From: Parvibaculum sp040882025
Lineage (GTDB): Bacteria; Pseudomonadota; Alphaproteobacteria; Parvibaculales; Parvibaculaceae
DNA: 53,582 nt
Reading direction: 5' to 3'
Assembly: GCF_040882025.1 (NCBI RefSeq)
Contig: NZ_JBBECC010000202.1
Coordinates: 1-53,582, forward strand
Shown here: positions 24,256-31,239 of the stretch, piece by piece
Layout of the letters: every line of letters begins with the position of its first letter
Numbering within the stretch: the stretch's first letter is position 1
Notes under the pieces: generated by a model
The model's database searches: none
What the model was told of the DNA's origin: nothing
The model's input: only the letters and a program-made list of their open reading frames with translations
Program-made: the position numbers and the translations under genes

Positions 24256-24897
24256 TCAGAGCGGCAGCACCATCCTGAGTTCCATGGCGATCCCGTGCTC
24301 GCGGCAGGGTATGGGCGTGATGGTTTCGGCCATGGGCTGGAACCCCATCGACCGGTAAAGTCCGACCGCCGGATTGTCCGACATCACATCGAGATGCACC
24401 GTGCGGAAGCCCTGGCGCCGCGCATGGGCGATGGCATTTTCGAGCAGTGCCTTGCCGGCGCCGCGTCCGCGCGCGGCGGGGGGCACCGACACGACGATGA
24501 CGTAGTGGCAATCCTCCGGCACGTGCGGGTTCATGTAGCTCGCGATATCGGCGCGCTCGGCGAGCGCCGCGAGATGTGCCGCGCTCACTTTGCCCTGCTT
24601 CACGAGGCCGTCGAGAAGCGGCCACAACGCATCTTTCAGCCGGTAATGCGCCGGACCGTCATGGCCGATCAGAACGCCGCGAAAGACTCCGTCTTCAAGC
24701 GCGATCGCCGACTGCGTGTGGGAAAAGAAATTGTCGGGCGCGAGCCAGGCTGTCTCGATGAAAGGCGCGTAAACCTCTGCCTTCGGCCCGAAAATGTAAT
24801 CGTAGGAGGCCGGACCGGTTGCGGCCACAAGGTCCGGAATATGCACGGCATGTTGTGCCGCAAGCGCCTTGTCGGCCGCAAGAATGTCGATGCCCAT
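24256..24897 (-). CDS. GNAT family N-acetyltransferase
   Basis: A 213-residue protein. The N-terminal half has a Tyr/Phe-rich segment (YDYIFGPKAEVYAPF). The C-terminal half is a GNAT fold with the acetyl-CoA loop PPAARGRGAGKALLENAIAHARRQG and the terminal DNPAVGLYRSMGFQPMAET. The substrate is not deducible. GGAGG lies before the ATG at 24897. Two related dyads frame its promoter, so it is probably specifically regulated. Confidence 0.88.
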   Translation of the reverse strand: MGIDILAADKALAAQHAVHIPDLVAATGPASYDYIFGPKAEVYAPFIETAWLAPDNFFSHTQSAIALEDGVFRGVLIGHDGPAHYRLKDALWPLLDGLVKQGKVSAAHLAALAERADIASYMNPHVPEDCHYVIVVSVPPAARGRGAGKALLENAIAHARRQGFRTVHLDVMSDNPAVGLYRSMGFQPMAETITPIPCREHGIAMELRMVLPL

Positions 24898-24922
24898 GAT
24901 TGCCTCCGCTCATCCGTCACGG

Positions 24923-24938
24923 TTGGTCGCATGACCAA
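24923..24938. promoter_or_regulatory. Operator-like dyad 1 upstream of the GNAT gene
   Basis: TTGGTC-GCAT-GACCAA, perfect 6-base arms, located 26-41 bases before the GNAT start and just downstream of its likely -10. The GGTC-N4-GACC form resembles operators of GntR-type repressors. A related dyad lies 60 bases upstream. Confidence 0.65.
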
Positions 24939-24946
24939 TAAGCGGA

Positions 24947-24975
24947 GTCTTAGCGGCGGGGCGGAGGTGGTGCAA
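24947..24975 (-). promoter_or_regulatory. Candidate promoter of the GNAT gene
   Basis: On the minus strand TTGCAC (24975-24970), a 17-base spacer and TAAGAC (24952-24947). The -10 is weak, but the element sits exactly between the two dyads. Confidence 0.4.
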
Positions 24976-24980
24976 CTTGT

Positions 24981-25000
24981 TTTTGGTCTGATGACCTAAA
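24981..25000. promoter_or_regulatory. Operator-like dyad 2 upstream of the GNAT gene
   Basis: TTTTGGTC-TGAT-GACCTAAA, 8-base arms with one mismatch. It shares TTGGTC-N2-ATGACC with dyad 1 at 24923-24938. Centre-to-centre distance is 60 bases, near six helical turns. It lies upstream of the -35, between the GNAT gene and the end of the dienelactone hydrolase gene. Confidence 0.65.
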
Positions 25001-25012
25001 ATATGCCGTCGT

Positions 25013-25744
25013 TCAGGCAAACACTTCCTCGAAAAAGCTCCGCATCGCCGCCCAGGAGCGCCGGTCGGCCTTGGCATCATAGGCAATGCCGCGCTCGGGC
25101 GCATAAGCGCCTTCGAACGTGAAGGCATGCAGCGCATGGCCATAGGCATGGAGCTGCCAGTCGGCGCCCGCTTCGGTCATTTCCTTCGCAACGCCCGTCA
25201 CATGATCGGGCGGTGCCATCGGATCGTCCCAGCCGTGCAGGATCAGCACCTTTGCCGTGATCTTCGGCTGATCGCCGAGATTGGGCGGATAGAAAATCCC
25301 GTGAAAGCTGACGACACCCTTGAGGATCGGCGGCGCGGCGCGCGCCAGATCGAGAGCGCACAGCCCGCCGAAGCAATAACCCATCGCGCCGATATTTGCG
25401 GTGTCGACGGCCGGATGTTTCGCCGCCGCGTCGAGCGCCGCCATGAGCCGCTTGCGCAACAGCGCGCGGTCGGCGAGGAACGGCGCCATCAGCGCCGTGT
25501 TGTCGCCTTGCTCGTCGCCGCGCACGCCCTTGCCGTAGACGTCGATGGCGAAGGCGGTGTAGCCGAGCCGCGCCACTTCCTCTGCGCGCTGGCGCATGCC
25601 GCCATTGAGACCGCTCCAGTCATGTGCCAGCAGCACGCAAGGGTGCTTGCCCGCACCTTCCGGATGCGCGACATAGCCCTCGAAAACCGTCTCGCCGTCG
25701 CTGTACTCGACAAACGCGGTCGAGATCTTCGCCGGAGCGGACAT
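25013..25744 (-). CDS. Dienelactone hydrolase family protein
   Basis: A 243-residue alpha/beta hydrolase. The nucleophile is Cys124 in GYCFGG, a mark of dienelactone hydrolases; the acid is in HGWDDP (about Asp174) and the His in YGHALHAF (203 or 206). Dienelactone hydrolases open enol lactones in aromatic breakdown, but many members are general esterases. The ATG at 25744 has GGGAGG upstream; the longer frame to 25840 has none. It stands alone, divergent from the lldD-like gene. Confidence 0.9.
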   Translation of the reverse strand: MSAPAKISTAFVEYSDGETVFEGYVAHPEGAGKHPCVLLAHDWSGLNGGMRQRAEEVARLGYTAFAIDVYGKGVRGDEQGDNTALMAPFLADRALLRKRLMAALDAAAKHPAVDTANIGAMGYCFGGLCALDLARAAPPILKGVVSFHGIFYPPNLGDQPKITAKVLILHGWDDPMAPPDHVTGVAKEMTEAGADWQLHAYGHALHAFTFEGAYAPERGIAYDAKADRRSWAAMRSFFEEVFA

Positions 25745-25970
25745 GAAAGCCTCCCAGTATCGATTGATTGATTCGCTGAAGAGAGGATAGGGGCCGCCCA
25801 GCGCGCCCGCCAAACCTTTCCTTCGCCGCCCTATCGTCAACCGTCGAAGGACCGGTTAGATTCACCCGATGTATCTCGCCTTCCGTCTGGCCGCCGCTTT
25901 TTCTGTCAGCGCCGGGGCCTGAAGCTTTCAAAACATTTTCAAGGCGCCCTGAGCGCCGAAGCGAGTTTCG

Positions 25971-27119
25971 ATGAGTCTTGCCAGGTGCCACAATTTCAAG
26001 GATTTCCGCGCGCTCGCCCGCCGCCGCCTGCCGTCTCCCATCTTTCACTACATCGACGGCGCGGCGGACGATGAACTGACCTACCGGCGCAACACCGAGG
26101 CTTACGAAACATGCGACCTCGTGCCGAATGTGCTCGCCGGGGTGGAGACGGTGGACATGTCGACCACCATCTTTGGCAAGAAGCTCGCCATGCCGGTCTA
26201 TTGCGCACCGACCGCGCTGCAGCGGCTATTCCACCCGGACGGCGAGCGGGCGGTGGCGCACGCGGCTGAGAAATACGGCACCATGTTCGGCGTCTCCTCG
26301 CTCGGCACGGTGAGCGTGGAAGAAATCGGCGCGATGATCGACACGCCGAAAATGTTCCAGTTCTATTTCCACAAGGATCGCGGCCTGAATGACAGCATGA
26401 TCGAGCGCGCCAGGGCCGCGAAATTCGACGTGATGGCCCTCACCGTCGACACCATCACCGGCGGCAATCGCGAGCGCGATCTCCTGACTGGCTTTACATC
26501 GCCGCCGCGGCTCACATTCAAGAGCCTGTTCAGCTTTGCTGCGCGGCCGCGCTGGGCGGTCAGCTATCTGACCCACCCGAAAATGGAACTGCCGCATCTG
26601 CAAGACCATGTGCAGGAAGGCACCAATCTTGCGACCTCGATCGGCAGCTATTTCTCCACCATGCTGGACCAGTCGATGAGCTGGAAGGATGCCGAAGCGA
26701 TCCGCGCCAAATGGGGCGGGCACTTCGCGCTCAAGGGCGTGATGAGTGTTGCCGACGCGAGGCGCGCGGTGGATATCGGCTGCACCGGCATCATGGTGTC
26801 GAACCATGGCGGGCGTCAGCTCGACGGCTCGCGCAGCCCGTTCGATCAGCTGGCCGAGATTGTCGATGCGGTGGGCGACAAGATCGACGTGATCTGCGAG
26901 GGCGGTATTCAGCGCGGCACCCATGTGCTCAAGGCTCTGTCGCTCGGCGCCAAGGCGTGTTCGGGCGGCCGCCTCTATCTCTATGCACTGGCGGCGGCCG
27001 GCCAGCCCGGTGTCGAGCGCGCGCTCGGCCTGATGCGGGAGGAGATCGAACGCGACATGAAGCTAATGGGCTGTCGTACCGTCGCCGATCTCAACCGCGG
27101 CAATCTGCATTTTCGCTAG
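25971..27119 (+). CDS. lldD: FMN-dependent alpha-hydroxy-acid dehydrogenase (L-lactate dehydrogenase type)
   Basis: A 382-residue TIM-barrel flavoprotein. Seen are FHYIDGAADDELTYRRN near the start, the FMN site PTALQRLFHP, LTVDT, LKGVMSVADAR with the active-site Lys, SNHGGRQLDGS with the catalytic His and Arg, and the C-terminal ICEGGIQRGTHVLKALSLGA. It oxidises L-lactate or another 2-hydroxy acid and passes electrons to the respiratory chain. Lactate is the likeliest substrate but glycolate or mandelate cannot be excluded. Its stop shares a CTAG with the stop of the convergent radical SAM gene. Confidence 0.9.
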   Translation: MSLARCHNFKDFRALARRRLPSPIFHYIDGAADDELTYRRNTEAYETCDLVPNVLAGVETVDMSTTIFGKKLAMPVYCAPTALQRLFHPDGERAVAHAAEKYGTMFGVSSLGTVSVEEIGAMIDTPKMFQFYFHKDRGLNDSMIERARAAKFDVMALTVDTITGGNRERDLLTGFTSPPRLTFKSLFSFAARPRWAVSYLTHPKMELPHLQDHVQEGTNLATSIGSYFSTMLDQSMSWKDAEAIRAKWGGHFALKGVMSVADARRAVDIGCTGIMVSNHGGRQLDGSRSPFDQLAEIVDAVGDKIDVICEGGIQRGTHVLKALSLGAKACSGGRLYLYALAAAGQPGVERALGLMREEIERDMKLMGCRTVADLNRGNLHFR

Positions 27120-28060
27120 CCGGACGAACAGGAAGCGCCGCCGAGAACGCAGAATTTGGCGCAGTGCCGGTGATTGAGCTTCACCGGCTTCAGGCTCTCC
27201 TGAAGCGTCTCGCCCATCTCGAATTGCGGATCGTCGGGCAGCAAGGTGCAGGCGACGAAGACGGGGCGCGCCGCGCCCTTGCGCTTCACCACCATGCGGC
27301 TTGTCGCGCACATCATATCGGCCGGGTTCACATGCAAGATGTCCCAGCAGGCGGTCGTGATCTCAGGCACATCGGCCTTCTCGTCCATTTCGGGAAAAAT
27401 GACCAGCGCCGACCGGTCATCCGTATCGAGACGAATATCCTCGCGCACGAAGAGCGCCGCATAGCCGCGCCGCGCTTCCTCTTCCGTCTCGCCCGGTACA
27501 CTGCGGCCGGCGACGGCAATCGAAAAGCCTTCTCGGGCGAGCCAGCGCAAACCTTCCATGGATTTGCGGAAACTTCCCGGCCCCCGCTCGGCGTCGTGCA
27601 ACGCCTCGCTGTGATGGTCGAGACTGATCCGCAGTGTCATCCGCTCGCCATAGCGCGCCTTGATGTCGAGCAGGCCATGCTTTATCCCCGGCCGCTGCAT
27701 CGGCTGCATGGCATTGGTGAGGACCAGCACGGAATGGCCCCGCCCCAGCGCGTCGCGCATCATGGTCAGCATGTCGGGATTCATGAACGGTTCGCCGCCC
27801 GTGAAACCGATCTCGACAGCATCATGCTCAACCATGTCGAAAACATGCTTCGCATCGGATGCTGTGAGATAGGCGAGGCGGTCGTCGGTCGGGCTCGAAT
27901 GCATATAGCAATTGGCGCATTCGATGTTGCAGAGCGTGCCGGTGTTGAGCCAGAGCGTTTTGAGGCCATGAAAGGCGACATGCGCGCGGGCTTCGCCCCT
28001 GGCGGTCAGCCCGGGGTCGGAAAATTTTTCGCGGGGGCGGTCGGCGGCGAGTGCTGTCAT
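27116..28060 (-). CDS. Radical SAM protein
   Basis: A 314-residue protein with the radical-SAM cluster motif C44-x3-C48-x2-C51 (GTLCNIECANCYM) and GFTGGEP for SAM binding. The C-terminal quarter holds further Cys residues (TTACW, MMCATSR, FVACTLL, HRHCAKFCVLGGASCSSG), which suggests a SPASM-like auxiliary Fe-S cluster as in peptide- or enzyme-maturing members. No precursor peptide or target protein is evident next to it. It overlaps the lldD stop by 4 bases, tail to tail, and is divergent from the DUF2804 gene. Confidence 0.88.
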   Translation of the reverse strand: MTALAADRPREKFSDPGLTARGEARAHVAFHGLKTLWLNTGTLCNIECANCYMHSSPTDDRLAYLTASDAKHVFDMVEHDAVEIGFTGGEPFMNPDMLTMMRDALGRGHSVLVLTNAMQPMQRPGIKHGLLDIKARYGERMTLRISLDHHSEALHDAERGPGSFRKSMEGLRWLAREGFSIAVAGRSVPGETEEEARRGYAALFVREDIRLDTDDRSALVIFPEMDEKADVPEITTACWDILHVNPADMMCATSRMVVKRKGAARPVFVACTLLPDDPQFEMGETLQESLKPVKLNHRHCAKFCVLGGASCSSG

Positions 28061-28149
28061 GGCGAAAACCTAGCATTCCCGGCGCGCACGCCTATTCACA
28101 AATCCGAGAGGCCGGGTAGGCTGCGGCAAAATGAACAGGGGGCGATTTC

Positions 28150-29169
28150 ATGCAGCATGAACTGACGGCGGGCGATCTTCTGGACGGGCAGGGGCAGCTT
28201 CAGGAGACAGGTTGGGCGCGTAGGGAAATGCGTCGCTATCGCCGCGAGGCGATCCGCGCGCCTTGGTACCGGATCAAGGAGTGGGACTATTACTGCGTTC
28301 TTGACGAGGTGTGCGGCCTCGCGCTCACCGTGGCCGACAACGCCTATATGGGTTTTCTCTCCGCCTCATGGCTCGATTTCAGCAAGCCGGACACGGTCAC
28401 CGAAAGTGTGACGATCCCTTTTCCACGCGGGCGCATGGGGCTTCCGGGAAGTGCCGACGCGGGCGACATCGTGCAAAACCATCCCAGGATTTCGCTCGCT
28501 TTCCGTCACGAGCCGGGCGGAAGACGTCTTTCCGTCGCTTGCCCGGGTTTTGCCGGTGGGTGCGGTCTCAAGGGAGAAATCTTCCTCGCCCAGCCGCCGA
28601 TGGACCGCATGGTCATTGCGACACCCTTTCCGGGTGCGCCGCGCGCCTTCTACTACAACCAGAAGATCAACTGCATGCCGGCGGAAGGCCGGGTCGAGAT
28701 GGACGGCCGCGAACATGTCTTTGCGCCCGCCAGCGCTTTCGGCCTGCTCGATTGGGGCCGTGGCGTTTGGACCTATGACAACACGTGGTATTGGGGTTCG
28801 GCCTCCGGTCTGGTCGGCGGACAATCCTTCGGCTTCAACATTGGCTACGGCTTTGGCGACACGTCGGCGGCGACCGAAAACATGGTTTTCATGGATGGTG
28901 TCGCCCACAAGCTCGACGATGTGACCTTCCATATCCCATCTGGCACCTATGACGGCGCGCCCTGGCGCTTTTCCAGCAGCGACGGCCGCTTCGAGATGGA
29001 CTTCCAGCCGATTGTCGACCGCTGCGCCGCTGTTGACCTGAAAATCCTCCGTTCGATTCAGCACCAGGTTTTCGGCCGCTTTTCGGGTTTCGCCGTCCTT
29101 GACGATGGCCGCCGGATCGAAGTGAAGGATTTCCTCGGTTTCGCGGAGGAAGTGGAGAACCGCTGGTAG
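28150..29169 (+). CDS. DUF2804 domain protein
   Basis: A 339-residue soluble protein of the DUF2804 family: WARREMRRYRR, IKEWDYYCVLDE, MGFLSASWLDF and FGLLDWGRGVWTYDNTWYWGSASG are typical. The family is uncharacterised; the fold resembles lipocalin-like hydroxyneurosporene-synthase relatives, and a lipid-related role is only a guess. It is the last gene before tRNA-Gly and starts 90 bases from the divergent radical SAM gene. Confidence 0.85.
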   Translation: MQHELTAGDLLDGQGQLQETGWARREMRRYRREAIRAPWYRIKEWDYYCVLDEVCGLALTVADNAYMGFLSASWLDFSKPDTVTESVTIPFPRGRMGLPGSADAGDIVQNHPRISLAFRHEPGGRRLSVACPGFAGGCGLKGEIFLAQPPMDRMVIATPFPGAPRAFYYNQKINCMPAEGRVEMDGREHVFAPASAFGLLDWGRGVWTYDNTWYWGSASGLVGGQSFGFNIGYGFGDTSAATENMVFMDGVAHKLDDVTFHIPSGTYDGAPWRFSSSDGRFEMDFQPIVDRCAAVDLKILRSIQHQVFGRFSGFAVLDDGRRIEVKDFLGFAEEVENRW

Positions 29170-29212
29170 TCTCTTGCGCGAAACCCGCTGAAACCGTACT
29201 TAATGGCCGGTC

Positions 29213-29286
29213 GCGGGTGTAGCTCAATGGTAGAGCAGAAGCTTCCCAAGCTTACGACGAGGGTTCGATTCCCTTCACCCGCTCCA
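29213..29286 (+). tRNA. tRNA-Gly (CCC)
   Basis: A complete 74-base cloverleaf: acceptor GCGGGTG/CACCCGC, D-arm GCTC-AATGGTA-GAGC, anticodon loop TTCCCAA (anticodon CCC), T-arm around GGGTTCGATTCCC, discriminator T and encoded CCA. It marks the boundary between housekeeping genes and the accessory Tad region to its 3' side, so it could be an integration site. No second copy of its 3' end was seen within the window. Confidence 0.95.
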
Positions 29287-29674
29287 GTCCGGCCATCCCC
29301 AAGACCTCATCCTCCACCTGCCCAAATCCGCCTACCGACAGGCGGCGATTACACAATTCGACTTAATTCCCAATGATTTGGCGGTGCCTGTTGCGACAAT
29401 CGTGTCGGAGCCGAACGGACCGTATCGAGTTGGTCCTGGAGTGCGCGGAACCATCCCCGGCGGCAAGGGAGACGAGCCGAGAGCACCTGCAAATCCGACG
29501 ATCTTGAGGGCGCCCCACCCTGCACTCAAGGTCGGTCCGAATCTGCGGCTCGGCCTGCCTTCCCATCGCCGATTTGTCCGGCGCCCTCCACGGTGCCGTG
29601 GGTGCGAAGGCATTGTCGCAGTGCGGCCTCGATAGTCTGTTCGCGCTCCGCATGAATGGCAAGCGAGCAAGCGG
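29287..29674. other. Gene-free stretch 3' of tRNA-Gly
   Basis: 388 bases between the tRNA and the IS1595-like ORF. Several open frames cross it on both strands but none has family features or ribosome sites; their composition (Arg/Pro-rich) is that of antisense shadow frames. It may be decayed mobile-element DNA. Confidence 0.4.
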
Positions 29675-30175
29675 ATGTCGCAGGAGCCTCTACACACGAT
29701 GCACAGCTATCGCCCGGGACGCGGAACGGAAGCCGGTGAAAATCGCCAGCATTCGGTCGCGGCAATGATCGAGTCGGACGAGTTTTGCCGGGAGCTTCTC
29801 GAAAAGGCGCGCTGGCCGGATGGGCCTGTGTGCATGAATTGCGGCGCGCATGGTGCGGCAAGCCGCTTGACCACGCGCCCGGGTCTGTGGACGTGCAAGG
29901 CTTGCCGCCGGTGCCAGTACAGCGTTACCTCCGGCACCCAGTTGCATCGCTCCCGTCTGCCCGTGTCCACCTGGGTCAAACTTTTCCACGCGGTCGAGAT
30001 CAGGAACCAGAGACTCACCGCCTCGCAGGTAAGCCGTCGTTTCAGTGTTGCGTACCTGACCGCCAAGAGTATGCTTGCGCGCATCGAGGCGCTGAAACGC
30101 GACATGCCGGGAATGACGACACGGCTCGACGAGCAGCTCCGCGCACTCGCGGATGGCACGTTCCGGCAGCGCTGA
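29675..30175 (+). CDS. IS1595-type transposase zinc-ribbon protein, lacking the catalytic domain
   Basis: A 166-residue ORF with the N-terminal zinc ribbon of IS1595-family transposases: CRELLEKARWPDGPVCMNCG, then WTCKACRRCQYSVTSGTQLHRSRLPVSTW and a helical segment (QVSRRFSVAYLTAKSMLARI). A complete transposase has about 300 residues with a DDE/ISXO2-like domain; that domain is absent and the frame ends naturally. It is therefore a truncated remnant or a stand-alone DNA-binding protein. The start could be the ATG at 29765, where similarity begins. Its place beside tRNA-Gly suits mobile-DNA history. Confidence 0.6.
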   Translation: MSQEPLHTMHSYRPGRGTEAGENRQHSVAAMIESDEFCRELLEKARWPDGPVCMNCGAHGAASRLTTRPGLWTCKACRRCQYSVTSGTQLHRSRLPVSTWVKLFHAVEIRNQRLTASQVSRRFSVAYLTAKSMLARIEALKRDMPGMTTRLDEQLRALADGTFRQR

Positions 30176-30229
30176 TGCGCATCTCGTGTTTCGTGCGGTG
30201 TGCCCGGTGAGAATGTCTGCAGGATGTGC

Positions 30230-30604
30230 TCAAGCCGCGTCGGTCTGCCCCAGAGCGGAATGCAGGAAGCTGGTGATTTTCGCCAGATGGACGGGCTTTC
30301 GGAACACCTCCACGGCGCCGCAATCGGCGAGGCTCGCATAGCGATAGCTATCGCTCTCGCCCGTCATCAGCATGATAATCACTTTGTGGTTGAGGTTCCG
30401 TGCGGCCTCGGCGACGCGAACGCCATCCCAGCCCGGCATGTTGACGTCGAGCATGAGAATGCGCGGGCGTTCGCCGGCAATACGCTCGACGGCCTCATGG
30501 CCGTCGCGGGCCGTGATGACATCGAACCCGTGCGCCCGCAGAAACTCGGTCATTTCCTGCAGTTGCTCCGGATCGTCGTCGGCGACAAGTACACAAGCGC
30601 GCAT
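30230..30604 (-). CDS. Single-domain response regulator
   Basis: A 124-residue CheY-like receiver with no output domain. The acidic pair is in LVADDDPEQ, the phospho-acceptor Asp in ILMLDVNMPGWDG, the Thr in LMTGESDS and the Lys in FRKPVHL. It follows a second single-domain regulator (30745-31128) on the same strand with 140 bases between, in which a CtrA-like box lies. Probably part of the signalling that controls the neighbouring Tad locus, inferred from position only. Confidence 0.88.
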   Translation of the reverse strand: MRACVLVADDDPEQLQEMTEFLRAHGFDVITARDGHEAVERIAGERPRILMLDVNMPGWDGVRVAEAARNLNHKVIIMLMTGESDSYRYASLADCGAVEVFRKPVHLAKITSFLHSALGQTDAA

Positions 30605-30671
30605 CCAGGGACTCCCAGCGAAAATCGTCGGCGGAAAACGTCGCCGGACGCCCCATCAGACGGCGGCGGGC

Positions 30672-30686
30672 TTAACTGCCGGTAAA
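30672..30686. promoter_or_regulatory. CtrA-like box upstream of a response regulator
   Basis: TTAA (30672-30675), seven bases, TAAA (30683-30686): one mismatch from the CtrA consensus TTAA-N7-TTAA. It lies about 68 bases before the start of the leftward response regulator at 30604, a promoter-proximal distance. Confidence 0.4.
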
Positions 30687-30744
30687 TTCGGTGTCCCGAA
30701 GCGGGCCGTTTGTGTCGAGTTTTGTGACGGTCGACGGACCGGGC

Positions 30745-31128
30745 TCAAGCCGGGGTCGCCATGGGATGAGAGATGAGCCTTTCGAGCTCATTGAGGTCAA
30801 ACGGCTTCGACAGTGTGCCGAGGAGACGAATGTCATGCGCTTCGCAAAGTGCGGCGCCGGCACCAAGCAGGTTGTCGCGCGCACCCGACATCATGACGAC
30901 GGAAATGGCGGTCTTGCGCGGATCATGCGCGAGTACCTGAAGCGCTTCGATGCCGTTGAACGCCGGCATGTGAACGTCAAGCAGAATGAGATCGGGCACA
31001 AACTCGGCAACGAGCGCAGCGAAATCCACGCGCCCCGCCCGGGTGGCTGTTTCATGACCGCGTCGTGCGAGCGCTTCCGCACATTCCTGCGCGAAGTCTT
31101 CATCGTCGTCATAAATGAGTGCGCGCAT
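30745..31128 (-). CDS. Single-domain response regulator
   Basis: A 127-residue receiver-only protein: acidic cluster YDDDEDF, phospho-acceptor in LILLDVHMPAFNG, Ser in MMSGARDN and Lys in LSKPFDL. It lacks an output domain and probably signals by protein contact. It lies between the tadG-like gene (upstream, same strand, 111 bases) and the other single-domain regulator, so the three may form one transcript. An inverted repeat ACGCTCCG/CGGAGCGT (31154-31161, 31212-31219) lies in the gap to tadG. Confidence 0.88.
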   Translation of the reverse strand: MRALIYDDDEDFAQECAEALARRGHETATRAGRVDFAALVAEFVPDLILLDVHMPAFNGIEALQVLAHDPRKTAISVVMMSGARDNLLGAGAALCEAHDIRLLGTLSKPFDLNELERLISHPMATPA

Positions 31129-31239
31129 TACCCTGGTCTTTCAGTTTCGTCAGACGCTCCGGAATAGACCTCCTGCCGGTATTTGTGTGAGCCGAATTGA
31201 AGAGAAGCGTGCGGAGCGTGATCCTCTGTAGTCTGTACG

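Noticed and set aside
29332..29697. Minus-strand 121-residue frame next to the tRNA
   Set aside because: Composition is shadow-like (Arg, Pro, Gly), with no motif or ribosome site.
31154..31219. Inverted repeat ACGCTCCG/CGGAGCGT between tadG and a receiver gene as a terminator
   Set aside because: The arms are 50 bases apart and no T-run follows; at most an mRNA structure.
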